Of a DNA stretch of 30,642 nt, positions 15,798 to 24,628 are shown in pieces; positions within the stretch are counted from its first letter, which is position 1; each line of letters starts with the position of its first letter. This stretch comes from Candidatus Cloacimonadota bacterium (lineage in GTDB: Bacteria > Cloacimonadota > Cloacimonadia > Cloacimonadales > TCS61): positions 1 to 30,642 of the forward strand of contig DAOUUD010000001.1 in NCBI GenBank assembly GCA_030668345.1. The letters run 5' to 3'. The notes under the pieces were generated by a model that had not been told where the DNA came from, did not search any database, and saw only the letters and a list, made by a program, of their open reading frames with translations. Both the position numbers and the translations under genes were made by a program.

Positions 15798-16203
15798 CGT
15801 TCGGAAAAAAAGGATCTCCACTGTAACTTTAATCTCTTTTACCGATGTTATTTTTCTGCTTATTATCTTCCTGTTGATCTCATCCAATTTTATTACTCAT
15901 TCCGGGATTAAAGTTGATCTGCCCGGTTCCAGTTCTCAGCAGAATGAATTCAATAAAAATATCAGTATTACATTAACAAAAAATGAAGAGATATACATCG
16001 ACAACGAATATGTATCTTGGGAAGAGTTACCGGAAATTCTTAATCGTAAATTGATCGATGATCCGGAACAAGTGGTGGTAGTACGAGCAGATAAGGATAT
16101 TGCCTTAAAGAAAGTAGTAAAACTATTGGACCTGGCAAAACTTTCGGGAACAAATCGTTTTTTCATTGCCACCGAGATCGAATATACGGAAGAAAATGAG
16201 TGA
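15787..16203 (+). CDS. exbD: ExbD/TolR-family protein
   Basis: The 138-residue protein has a single N-terminal membrane helix (about 16-33) with the conserved proton-pathway aspartate D20 in 'SFTDVIFLLIIFLL'. A periplasmic domain of about 100 residues follows, which includes 'VVVVRADKDIALKKVVKLLDLAKLSG'-type segments of the ExbD family. I chose ATG 15787 because AGGAG stands 8 bases before it and the protein then begins as usual. A longer TTG frame from 15727 is not needed. The start overlaps the exbB stop by 11 bases. Confidence 0.92.
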   Translation: MKISVRKKRISTVTLISFTDVIFLLIIFLLISSNFITHSGIKVDLPGSSSQQNEFNKNISITLTKNEEIYIDNEYVSWEELPEILNRKLIDDPEQVVVVRADKDIALKKVVKLLDLAKLSGTNRFFIATEIEYTEENE

Positions 16204-16951
16204 AAGAAAAACAGCTTTCCTGGGTTCGGTAGTATTTCATCTTCTAATTATTCTTGCAGCCTTTCTAATACAATTGACCATCCTTCCGCAAAAGATATTC
16301 AAACGGATCGAGATCATCGAATTCGGATTTAATGAATCACCAAATAATGAAAGATTTATCTCTCCTCGTTCGCAATTATCCCGTACTTCCGAATCTTATG
16401 AAAGCGGACGAAAAAGCAATCTTATACCCAAAAAAGTGGAATTACCAAAAAGTTATACGGAGTCGGATGAACCGATTTATGTTCCTCAACATAAAGAAAC
16501 CGCTTACAACCAGGTTGACTTAAATAATAAGATCGGGCAAAAAACTTTCAAATCTGATCTTGCGGAAGATAATGTAACAACTATCTCGGAATCTGAAAAT
16601 GAAGAAGCTGTAGCAGTTGCTAACGAGGATTATCTGAAATCGCTTACAAACAGGCTCTTTGGAGAAACCGGGGCAGATTCTCCCTACATCCTGGAAGGGG
16701 AGATTACCAACCGCCGGATATTATACAAAATTATACCTCTTTATCCGGAAGATGTACAAAAAACTTCGAAAGTGAAGATAAGCTTTGAAGTGAATCCAGA
16801 CGGTTCTGTTGTAAATATGATCATAATTCAGAAAGCAGATCCAGCCCTGGAAAACAATAGCCTGGATGCATTGGAAAAATGGAAATTTAATACTATTTCG
16901 CAGGATGTTGTGCAGAAAGGTGTGATCACCTTTATCTACGAATTAAAATAA
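16196..16951 (+). CDS. tonB: TonB-type energy transducer
   Basis: The 251-residue protein has one N-terminal membrane helix (about 8-28, 'GSVVFHLLIILAAFLIQL'). A long polar, low-complexity periplasmic linker follows, then a C-terminal TonB fold recognisable by 'VKISFEVNPDGSVVNMIII' and 'LEKWKFNTI' near the end. It would transmit energy from ExbB/ExbD to TonB-dependent receptors in the outer membrane. The linker is rich in S, E and K rather than the Pro-Glu/Pro-Lys repeats of E. coli TonB. ATG 16196 has GGAAG 3 bases upstream and overlaps exbD by 8 bases. No TonB-dependent receptor is encoded in the window. Confidence 0.85.
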   Translation: MSERKTAFLGSVVFHLLIILAAFLIQLTILPQKIFKRIEIIEFGFNESPNNERFISPRSQLSRTSESYESGRKSNLIPKKVELPKSYTESDEPIYVPQHKETAYNQVDLNNKIGQKTFKSDLAEDNVTTISESENEEAVAVANEDYLKSLTNRLFGETGADSPYILEGEITNRRILYKIIPLYPEDVQKTSKVKISFEVNPDGSVVNMIIIQKADPALENNSLDALEKWKFNTISQDVVQKGVITFIYELK

Positions 16952-16952
16952 T

Positions 16953-18155
16953 ATGAATAGAGTTTTGTTAATTAACGATCTGGAAGAAGCAAAAAAAGAA
17001 CTTACAAAAATAAAAGTATCTTCGCAGGGTATAGAGGTGATGGCTCCCAAAGCTTTAGGATTATTCATCAAACTTACACAAGTTCATGTGGGGGCCGCCA
17101 ATATACTTAAACAGGAAATGTTATCCATCGGGGGAGATGCCGCTGTTGCCCGTGGTGTGGTAAATGGTGTGGAAAAAACAAGTGATATGATCCTGTTGGG
17201 GAATGCAAATAAGATAAAGAAATTAATAAATAAATTAAACCATCAGACAATATTTGGTCTTCCGGAAATCAGAACAGATCTGGAATCGATGCTGAAAAAT
17301 GTATTGGAAAAACAAATATCTATCCTGAATTGCAATGGTAAAAAATTGAAACTAGATTCTATGAAAATAATGGGAGTTTTAAATGTAACTCCAGATAGTT
17401 TCTCTGATGGTAACAAGTTCATCCGGGTTGATAAAGCGGTGGATCATGCAACCCGAATGAACGAAGAAGGAGCCGATATTATAGATATCGGCGGAGAATC
17501 TACCCGACCAGGAGCGGAAAAAGTAGACATTCCCACTGAATTGGAAAGAGTAATTCCGGTTATTGAAGAACTCAGAAAACGAATCGACATTCCGATCTCG
17601 ATCGATACAAATAAAGCTGAAGTTGCAGATAAAGCTATTCAGGCAGGGGCTTCCATTATAAATGATATAAGCGCTTTGAGGTTTGATGCCGGAATGATTG
17701 GAGTTCTTCAAGAAAATCCGGATATTCCCATTATTCTGATGCACATGCTGGGAACTCCACAAACCATGCAGAAAGAACCGTTTTATGAAGACACAATCGA
17801 AGAAATTATGGATTTTTTTCAGGAACGAATCGATCATTGTGTTTCAAATGGAATTAATAGAAGCAGAATCGTTCTGGACCCGGGAATTGGCTTTGGGAAA
17901 AGACAGAGAGATAATCTCATAATATTAAAGAAACTATACGAGTTTAAAACTTTCGGTTTGCCAGTTCAGTTGGGCGCTTCCCGTAAAAGTTTTATTGGAA
18001 AGGTCTACGATTCCAAACCGGAAGACAGGCTGGAAGGAAGCCTTGCTGCAACTGCTCTTGCTTTCCAGAATGGAATTGATATCGTACGGGTTCATGATGT
18101 TAAACAACATAAACTTTTTATGCAGACATTGCAAAGTATAAAGGATGTTAAATGA
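16953..18155 (+). CDS. folP: Dihydropteroate synthase with N-terminal extension
   Basis: This enzyme joins p-aminobenzoate to dihydropterin pyrophosphate in folate synthesis and is the sulfonamide target. The catalytic TIM barrel covers about 135-400, with signature 1 'GVLNVTPDSFSDG' at 141-153 and signature 2 'GGESTRPGAEKV' at 180-191. The first 130 residues form an additional domain ('QVHVGAANILKQEMLSIGGD...ARGVVNGVEKTSDMILLGN'), which is also present in some Firmicutes and other long FolP forms. The gene starts 1 base after the tonB stop. It ends in a 4-base ATGA overlap with cdaA, so translation of the two is probably coupled. Confidence 0.95.
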   Translation: MNRVLLINDLEEAKKELTKIKVSSQGIEVMAPKALGLFIKLTQVHVGAANILKQEMLSIGGDAAVARGVVNGVEKTSDMILLGNANKIKKLINKLNHQTIFGLPEIRTDLESMLKNVLEKQISILNCNGKKLKLDSMKIMGVLNVTPDSFSDGNKFIRVDKAVDHATRMNEEGADIIDIGGESTRPGAEKVDIPTELERVIPVIEELRKRIDIPISIDTNKAEVADKAIQAGASIINDISALRFDAGMIGVLQENPDIPIILMHMLGTPQTMQKEPFYEDTIEEIMDFFQERIDHCVSNGINRSRIVLDPGIGFGKRQRDNLIILKKLYEFKTFGLPVQLGASRKSFIGKVYDSKPEDRLEGSLAATALAFQNGIDIVRVHDVKQHKLFMQTLQSIKDVK

Positions 18156-18895
18156 GGATTTTAATTCCCAGGATAACGGATATTATCGATATTCTTATAG
18201 TTGCATATTTATTATACAGGTTGATCCTGCTGTTAAAAAAAGCAGGTGGATTTCAAATTCTTATCGGAATAGCTGCTGCTCTGATAATCTATTTTACAGC
18301 ATCGATATTGAATTTGAATATGGTCTCCTCGATTTTGAAAGTATTCAAAGATTATTGGGTGATCGTATTTATTATTCTTTTTCAGCAGGAAATTCGTAAT
18401 TTGTTTGCCCGACTGGCTCAAAGTCACAATTTGAAATCCCTGTTCCGTGATGCTAAAAAATCTGTGTTTTCTCCTCTCTTAAATGCTGTTTCAATAATGT
18501 CTTTCAGAAAGATCGGTGCGTTGATAGTGATCGAGAACAGCAGGAAATTAAATGATTTTATAGAATCCGGTGAAATAATCGATGCCCAGGTTTCGGTAAA
18601 ACTACTGCTTACGATTTTTAATAACAAAACCATATTGCATGATGGAGCAGTAGTTATCCGTAATAACAGGATATTAGCTGTAAAAGTGGTATTACCTCTT
18701 TCTGAGAATGTGGAATATGCACAAAAGCTGGGTACTCGTCATCTGGCAGCAGTGGGTATTACCGAAGGCACAGATGCATTTGTCATAGTCGTTTCCGAGG
18801 AAACGGGTAGAATTTCTGTGGCTAGAAGCGGAGAATTGTTCCCGGGTCTTTCCATAGATGAACTTTCCCAGAGAATCAAGGATGAAACAACATAA
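18152..18895 (+). CDS. cdaA: Diadenylate cyclase, CdaA/DacA type
   Basis: The enzyme makes the second messenger c-di-AMP from two ATP, anchored in the inner membrane. Three hydrophobic segments lie at about 10-28, 34-52 and 66-84. The DAC domain follows at about 100-225. The 'DGA' motif is intact (H163-D164-G165-A166). The second motif, usually RHR, reads R196-H197-L198 in 'GTRHLAAVG'. The length of 247 residues fits the CdaA class. folP-cdaA adjacency is common in Bacteroidota, whereas Firmicutes pair cdaA with cdaR and glmM, which are absent here. AAGGA precedes the ATG. Confidence 0.93.
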   Translation: MRILIPRITDIIDILIVAYLLYRLILLLKKAGGFQILIGIAAALIIYFTASILNLNMVSSILKVFKDYWVIVFIILFQQEIRNLFARLAQSHNLKSLFRDAKKSVFSPLLNAVSIMSFRKIGALIVIENSRKLNDFIESGEIIDAQVSVKLLLTIFNNKTILHDGAVVIRNNRILAVKVVLPLSENVEYAQKLGTRHLAAVGITEGTDAFVIVVSEETGRISVARSGELFPGLSIDELSQRIKDETT

Positions 18896-19514
18896 GCGTC
18901 CTTTCCTGATAGCAATAACCGGAAGTTTCGCATCCGGGAAAACATTAGTTTCCAAGTGGTTTGAAGAAAAAGGATTTACTGTTCATTACACTGATAAACT
19001 GGGTCATGCAATTCTACAGGTCGAAAAAGTGATCTATATTTTGGCAGAAAAATTTGGTAATGAAATCCTGGAAAATGGTGCAATAAGCCGCATAAAACTG
19101 GGGGAGATCGTATTTGATTCCACTGAGAATCTGAAATTCCTGAACAGCATTCTTCATCCGCAAATACGTAGTAAAACTCAGGTAATAATTGATTCGAGCA
19201 GAGAAGACTATCTTGTTTTTGAAATCCCTCTGCTCTTTGAAAACAAACTGCAGAATGCATTTGACCTGACGATAAATATATCGGCATCCAAAGAAAATCA
19301 GATCTCTCGCAGCCGGAAAAGAGATAAAATGAAGATTACTCAAATTGAACAGCGGATTAAATCGCAAATGTCCGATTATGACAAACAGAAACTGGCCGAT
19401 ATCAATATTGAAAATAACGGATCGATAAATGAATTATATTCCAGGCTGGAAAATCTCTTGCCACTGATAAAAAGGATGGGTAAAAAAGATATCAGGAAAA
19501 TTATTGAATTATAA
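18882..19514 (+). CDS. coaE: Dephospho-CoA kinase
   Basis: This enzyme phosphorylates dephospho-CoA, the last step of CoA synthesis. The 210-residue protein has a P-loop 'GSFASGKT' at 14-21, an acidic residue D38 in the 'YTDKLGH' stretch that follows the P-loop, and 'LVFEIPLLFENKL', the typical dephospho-CoA kinase segment. I chose ATG 18882 because 'AATCAAGG' precedes it in the same layout as at exbD. An in-frame ATG 24 bases earlier has no ribosome site. The start overlaps cdaA by 14 bases. The product supports the nearby ACP and fatty-acid genes, though these are in another operon. Confidence 0.92.
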   Translation: MKQHKRPFLIAITGSFASGKTLVSKWFEEKGFTVHYTDKLGHAILQVEKVIYILAEKFGNEILENGAISRIKLGEIVFDSTENLKFLNSILHPQIRSKTQVIIDSSREDYLVFEIPLLFENKLQNAFDLTINISASKENQISRSRKRDKMKITQIEQRIKSQMSDYDKQKLADINIENNGSINELYSRLENLLPLIKRMGKKDIRKIIEL

Positions 19515-19525
19515 TAAAATTAAAT

Positions 19526-19531
19526 TTGACA
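19526..19531 (+). promoter_or_regulatory. -35 box upstream of the small exported protein
   Basis: A perfect TTGACA lies 51 bases before the ATG at 19582, in the 67-base gap after coaE. The hexamer at 17-base spacing is GAAATT, so the -10 element is unclear. It suggests that this gene is transcribed separately from the exbB-coaE operon. Confidence 0.45.
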
Positions 19532-19581
19532 TATATTATCAAGTATATGAAATTAGCTATGAGAATAATCAGGAGGAATAA

Positions 19582-20013
19582 ATGAGGAAAATTTTTCTGC
19601 TTACTCTAATATTAATGATATCTGTAATGATAAATGCAGAGATCATCCAGAATGCTTTTACACCAGGACTGCTTACACCTTCCTTTCTTAATACCAATAA
19701 TATTACAATAAATCATTCTGTTTCTTTTATGAGCGGAATTTCATCGAATAAACAGAGCTATTACCAATCGGTTTATACAAATCATTTGAATTACCAGTTC
19801 AGTCCGAAATTAAATTTGAACCTGGATCTGAACTTTGTGAATTTTGGAACTGCAACTTATAAAAGCGGAATTGAATTTGAAGGTAACAATGACAACACCA
19901 ACAAAATACTTCCTAATTTTCAGTTGAATTATTCACCTACGGAAAATACCAGTTTCATAATAGAATTCAAGCAATACACTGCTCCGGGAATTTACGACAG
20001 GTTTTGGAGATAA
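19582..20013 (+). CDS. Small exported protein, beta-strand rich, unknown function
   Basis: The 143-residue protein has a typical signal peptide with a likely cleavage after 'MINA' (residue 19). The mature part alternates polar and hydrophobic residues ('FSPKLNLNLDLNFVNF', 'ILPNFQLNYSPTENTSFIIEFKQY'), as in outer-membrane beta-strands. At about 124 mature residues it could form only a small barrel or part of a larger assembly. It ends 'YDRFWR', not in the usual terminal aromatic of outer-membrane proteins. AGGAGG precedes the ATG, and an intrinsic terminator follows about 20 bases after the stop, so the short length looks natural rather than truncated. I do not recognise the family. Confidence 0.75.
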   Translation: MRKIFLLTLILMISVMINAEIIQNAFTPGLLTPSFLNTNNITINHSVSFMSGISSNKQSYYQSVYTNHLNYQFSPKLNLNLDLNFVNFGTATYKSGIEFEGNNDNTNKILPNFQLNYSPTENTSFIIEFKQYTAPGIYDRFWR

Positions 20014-20032
20014 AGGAATTTATTATAGGAAT

Positions 20033-20066
20033 AAAAAAACCTCTCTGATAATCGGGAGGTTTTTTT
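20033..20066. terminator. Bidirectional intrinsic terminator
   Basis: An 8-bp stem (AACCTCTC at 20038-20045 and GGGAGGTT at 20054-20061, with one G-T pair) is flanked by an A-run at 20033-20039 and a T-run at 20060-20066. It works in both directions and separates the convergent small exported gene (+) and the multi-sensor gene (-). Confidence 0.9.
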
Positions 20067-20079
20067 AATACTCTCAGGT

Positions 20080-23000
20080 TTAGTATACTAAATTTTCTCT
20101 ATCAGGTTTTTCTTCTTTCTGGAATTCAAACCCCTTTTCGTTAAATAAGATCATACAGGCGTCCACAACATCCGGGTCATAAAGAATATCGCGATTCTTC
20201 TTTATTTCTTCCAAAGCTACATCAATACCAAGAGAGGGACGATACGGACGATGAGATGACATAGCTTCTATAACATCTGCCACACTGATTATGCGGGCAT
20301 TCAAACTGATCTCATCTCCTTTCAAACCTTGCGGATATGCAGAACCATCCAGCCGTTCCTGATGCTGAAGCACTACTTCTGCCACAGGCCATGGGAATTC
20401 AATGGATTTGAGAATATCAAATCCGGTTTGAGGATGCATTTTTATCAGGTTGAATTCTGCGGGAGTTAGTTTACCGGGTTTACTTAATATCTCTGCCGGG
20501 ACATTGATCTTACCAATATCATGAACCAGAGCAGCCAAATTCAACCCATCTATTTGATCCTTGGGAAGCCCCATCTCACGAGCAAGAGCACCAGCAAGCG
20601 TAGCGACACGTCTCTGGTGACCAGCAGTGTAGGGATCTCGCATTTCGACTGCTGAAACGAGCCCATTTATAGTTTCTTCCAAAAGTCTTTGCAGTTTTTT
20701 ATAACTATCCTTTAATTCTTCTTCCGATTTTTTTAGATTTGAAATATCTATTTTTACACCGGCATGATATGTTTTTTCATTCTCTGGAACGATCTCGACC
20801 ATTCTATCTTCGATCCACATATATGAACCATCAGATTTCTTCACTCTGAACCAGAGAGTTAGAAGATCTGTCTTTCCTGATTTTTCCCACTCTTTATATT
20901 TTTGTTGTATATACTCTTGATCTTCGGGATGGATCAGGGTAGTGAATTTGTTTTTATCTTCTATAAAATCTTCTGCAGGAAATCCCAATAGATTGATGAT
21001 ATTTTCGGACATGAATTCCTGCTTACCACCGGTTTCGTATAGAATAATATTGGGCACATATTTAAACAGTGTTGCCAGACGAAGCTGAGTTCTCAGAAGT
21101 TTTTCTTCAGCTTGTTTTCGTTGTGTTATATCCTCTGTGATTATGACTACTTTATCGACCCTGCTGTCTCTATCCTGGATGGCATAAAAATAATGGGATA
21201 TCCATTTTATTTTATTTTTGCTACTAATTTCTAGTTCCGGAATGTAGTATTCACCGCCTTTTTTGTAAACTTTTTTTACATCTGGAAGATGTTCAGTAAG
21301 ATATTGGTCTCGTTTATCAAAATTTAAAGATGTTTTTTTCTGATGTTCAGACTCGATTTGCTTTTTAGTTTTATTCCAGAATTTTTTCCACGCTTTATTA
21401 GCTATAAGAAGTTTGCCGTTCTTATCTCTTACCGAAATTCCAAGAGGAGAATTATCGATAACTGTTCTGTTTAATTGTTCACTGGCTCGTAATGCTTCCT
21501 CAGCACGTTTTCTATGGACGGCAATTGCCACCTGGTCGGAAACAAATTCCAGAACTTTCAAGTCTTTTTTCTCGAAAGCTTTTTCATTTTCGTAACTTTG
21601 AACAGCCATTGCACCCATAACTTCGTTGTTGATCTTCAGAGGTACTCCTAACCATAGTTTGCTTTTCCATTTGTAATTGGCAATTCCCCCATCCTTCATA
21701 AGATCATCACGTTTCTTTTTATCCAGAAAGAGTGATTTTCCCGTGCGAATTACATAAGCAGTTAAACCTTGTCCAAGTTCCTGCTGAGGTGGAGTTTTTT
21801 TATTAAATTGATCAACATAATAAGGTGAGGTTATTAAATTCGAGCTTTTATCATATAGTGCAATGTAGAAATTTTTTGTTCGAATGATCTTAGCAAGTTC
21901 ATGGTGAATGGTTTTAAAGAATTCCTGCAGGTCTTTGGTTGAATTAACAGCATTTCCAATATTATAAAGTACATTATGGGTTAGTTCAGAGAGTTTTCTT
22001 TCTGAGATATCGGTTATCATTCCGTCCTGGTATATCCATTCTCCTTTTTCATTAGGGATGGTTTTAATACTCAGAGAGCACCAGAAGATTTCTCCGTTCT
22101 TTTTTAAAAGTTGAACCTCAAAATCATAAATCTCACTTTTAGAGCGAAGTTCCTCCATAAGCATTATGCGATCTTTTGAGCGGAAATAGAGTTGTGGTGT
22201 TGGAATGGTTATAAAATCTTCCTCAGATTCATATCCGAACATTTCAAACAAAGCTGGATTTGCCGCTAATAGTTTTCCTTCCGGGGTAGCTCGGAAGATA
22301 CCCACAGGAACATTAGTTTGTAGGTCTTTGTATCTTTTTTCGCTTTCACGATGGGCTTTTTCTGCCAGGTTCCGCTCTTCGATTTCGTGTTGTAATTTCT
22401 GATAGGTCTGTGCGTTTTTTATAGCTGTAGCGGCATAATTGGCAAATGTATCTGCCAGAGCCAGGTCATCTCTTGTAAAATAGGGTCCTATCCTGTTCAG
22501 GCAAATCGCTCCTAAAACTTTTCCTTCAGCTACAAAAGGCGCTGCGATTATCCTTTCATTTTCTTCCTCGGTAGTACCGGGGATTTGATAACCATTTGTA
22601 TTTTGTACAGCATCGTTAAACATTAAGCTTTCTTTTGCTTTTACAGCCTTTCCTGTAAAACTGATTTCAATATCGAGAGGAGTAGACATGATCTCTTTTT
22701 CATAAACCGGATCTATTACAATTTGTGGGATTAATGTTTTACTATCTTCTGCCAGCAAGTATATGGTACAGCCATAAGAGTTAAGTAAATCCATTACTTC
22801 TGTTGCAATCCGCCGCAGAACTTCGATTACATCCAAACTGGAATTTATATATCGAGCTGTTTTTAAAAGTAACTCCTGTTGTAATGTTTTACGTTGAAGA
22901 GCATCTTCCACATGAATTTTATCATTAATCTGTTTTTGCAGAAATTCGTTGGTCTTTATAAGTTCGTTTGTGCGTTGGTTTATCTTTTCTTTAACTTCGT

Positions 23001-24531
23001 CGTGTGCTTTTTGCAGCTTTTCCAGAGTTTTTTTTTTAAAGGATAAATCTCTTAATGTAGCCTGGATTACATCCTTATTATTTAAGCTGAAAGCAGTTAA
23101 CCATATTTCAGCCGTAAACAAATCTCCGTTCTTCTTTTTCAGAACCCACTCAAATTTATTATAACCATCTTTGTAGGCTTTTTCGAGATGTCGGTTTGCA
23201 GCCAATTGGGAACTTTCTCCATTCGGTTGTTTTAAGGGTGAAACATCTGAAATCGATTGGTTAAGTAATTCTTTTTTATCCGACACATTAAAAAGTTTTA
23301 GAGTGGCGTTATTATATTCAAAAATGCCTTTATGATCTAACATCATTATGGCGTCGATAGATGATTCAAACAGCCTCTTGTAGCGTTCTTCACTATTATG
23401 AATTGCAACTTCGGATTCCTTTCTGTCTGTAATATTTCGAAGTGAACCGATTATCTTTATTGTTCCGGTTTTATCATTTCTTACCAATTTTGCATTAACA
23501 GAACAGAGCATAGTACTGCCATCTTTGTCTTTAAGTTTTAAATAATAATCTGTAACCAAGCCTTCTTTGGTGATCTTGGAAAGAAATGCATCTTTTTCAT
23601 TGCAGTCGAAGTAAATGTCATTGATGGATTTTCCAATGAGTTCTTCACGAATATAACTGCTCATCGCTTCAACTGAAGGGCTTATTTCATACAAAATTCC
23701 ATCGAAATCGATCTCACAATAAACATCCTGGATGTTTTCAAATATCCTTTGATAATTATCTTTAGCTTCTTTCAGTTGTTGTTGTTTCTGTTTTTCCTCG
23801 GTAATATCATTGAATATTCCAAATGCACCCTTATAAAGACCTTGAGTAAATTTCGGGCTGGCATTAACACTTATTATTCTTTTAACACCGTTTTTCCGGG
23901 TTATTTCAACTTCATACCTGGAAGATTTATTATTTTTTCTCTGGTCTGTTTGTGAAAGTATCTTTTTAAATTCCTCATCAGTAACAAAATCATTTAGGTT
24001 TTGTCCCACAAGTTCACTGACCGGGCAACCGAATATCTCTGCAGAAGCGTTATTGCTGAAGGTGATATTTTCATCTTCATCTACAACACAGATGCTTTCT
24101 TTAGTTGTTTCCACCAGTGTCCGGAATTTATTTTCGCTTTCTTTAAGCATTTTGTCCATTTTATGCTTATATAATGCCATTTCAATAGTAGCCATCAATT
24201 CACGTTCTCTGAATGGCTTTAATAAATAACCGAATGGTTCTGTTAGCTTAGCCTGTTTAATAAAATCACTATCAGAATAAGCAGTAATGTAAACAATAGG
24301 AATGTTAAGATTGGATATTTCCTTTGCAACCTCGATACCATTCAATTGAGTCCGCAGCATAATATCCATGAGTATTAAATCTGGTTGGTTTTTTTTTACA
24401 TATTGGATAGTCTCTTCACCTGTTGAAATGATCTTAGGTACCAGGTAACCGTAATCCTTCAGTATTTTCTGGATATCTTCTGCTACTATTATTTCATCTT
24501 CAACTACAAGTATGCATTCTTTTGCTGCCAT
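20080..24531 (-). CDS. Multi-sensor response regulator with HD-GYP output (REC-PAS3-GAF-PAS-GAF-PAS2-HD-GYP)
   Basis: This soluble 1483-residue signalling protein has no membrane segments. A receiver domain covers 1-120 with acidic pocket E11/D12, phospho-acceptor D56 ('LILMDIM'), T83 and K105. PAS-like domains lie at about 131-248, 258-372 and 380-500, then a coiled coil at 501-550. GAF 1 lies at 556-708, a PAS at 728-845, GAF 2 at 850-1006 and two more PAS domains at 1015-1140 and 1148-1268. An HD-GYP domain lies at about 1285-1470, with H1337-D1338 ('VHDIGK'), H1366 ('KMHP') and H1390 ('LQHQE'). HD-GYP domains hydrolyse c-di-GMP or related dinucleotides. Here the GYP reads A1398-Y-P. It would integrate phosphorylation and several ligand signals. 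No partner kinase or GGDEF cyclase is in the window. Confidence 0.93.
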   Translation of the reverse strand: MAAKECILVVEDEIIVAEDIQKILKDYGYLVPKIISTGEETIQYVKKNQPDLILMDIMLRTQLNGIEVAKEISNLNIPIVYITAYSDSDFIKQAKLTEPFGYLLKPFRERELMATIEMALYKHKMDKMLKESENKFRTLVETTKESICVVDEDENITFSNNASAEIFGCPVSELVGQNLNDFVTDEEFKKILSQTDQRKNNKSSRYEVEITRKNGVKRIISVNASPKFTQGLYKGAFGIFNDITEEKQKQQQLKEAKDNYQRIFENIQDVYCEIDFDGILYEISPSVEAMSSYIREELIGKSINDIYFDCNEKDAFLSKITKEGLVTDYYLKLKDKDGSTMLCSVNAKLVRNDKTGTIKIIGSLRNITDRKESEVAIHNSEERYKRLFESSIDAIMMLDHKGIFEYNNATLKLFNVSDKKELLNQSISDVSPLKQPNGESSQLAANRHLEKAYKDGYNKFEWVLKKKNGDLFTAEIWLTAFSLNNKDVIQATLRDLSFKKKTLEKLQKAHDEVKEKINQRTNELIKTNEFLQKQINDKIHVEDALQRKTLQQELLLKTARYINSSLDVIEVLRRIATEVMDLLNSYGCTIYLLAEDSKTLIPQIVIDPVYEKEIMSTPLDIEISFTGKAVKAKESLMFNDAVQNTNGYQIPGTTEEENERIIAAPFVAEGKVLGAICLNRIGPYFTRDDLALADTFANYAATAIKNAQTYQKLQHEIEERNLAEKAHRESEKRYKDLQTNVPVGIFRATPEGKLLAANPALFEMFGYESEEDFITIPTPQLYFRSKDRIMLMEELRSKSEIYDFEVQLLKKNGEIFWCSLSIKTIPNEKGEWIYQDGMITDISERKLSELTHNVLYNIGNAVNSTKDLQEFFKTIHHELAKIIRTKNFYIALYDKSSNLITSPYYVDQFNKKTPPQQELGQGLTAYVIRTGKSLFLDKKKRDDLMKDGGIANYKWKSKLWLGVPLKINNEVMGAMAVQSYENEKAFEKKDLKVLEFVSDQVAIAVHRKRAEEALRASEQLNRTVIDNSPLGISVRDKNGKLLIANKAWKKFWNKTKKQIESEHQKKTSLNFDKRDQYLTEHLPDVKKVYKKGGEYYIPELEISSKNKIKWISHYFYAIQDRDSRVDKVVIITEDITQRKQAEEKLLRTQLRLATLFKYVPNIILYETGGKQEFMSENIINLLGFPAEDFIEDKNKFTTLIHPEDQEYIQQKYKEWEKSGKTDLLTLWFRVKKSDGSYMWIEDRMVEIVPENEKTYHAGVKIDISNLKKSEEELKDSYKKLQRLLEETINGLVSAVEMRDPYTAGHQRRVATLAGALAREMGLPKDQIDGLNLAALVHDIGKINVPAEILSKPGKLTPAEFNLIKMHPQTGFDILKSIEFPWPVAEVVLQHQERLDGSAYPQGLKGDEISLNARIISVADVIEAMSSHRPYRPSLGIDVALEEIKKNRDILYDPDVVDACMILFNEKGFEFQKEEKPDRENLVY

Positions 24532-24588
24532 TCAATATCCTATTAAATATTTTCTATTGGAAAAAGATAAATTTGTGTAATGTTTTTC

Positions 24589-24594
24589 TGTCAA
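24589..24594 (-). promoter_or_regulatory. -35 box upstream of the multi-sensor gene
   Basis: A perfect TTGACA on the minus strand lies 58 bases before the start of the REC/HD-GYP gene, in a 97-base gap. A possible -10, TATCTT, follows only after 19 bases. It suggests separate transcription from the DUF512 gene upstream. Confidence 0.45.
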
Positions 24595-24628
24595 GCTGAA
24601 TAAAATACAATTACTTTAATAAAATCTA

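Noticed and set aside
17379..17837. A 152-residue minus-strand frame opposite folP
   Set aside because: Overlaps the catalytic barrel of folP, is rich in Phe/Asn/Ile and has no start signal.
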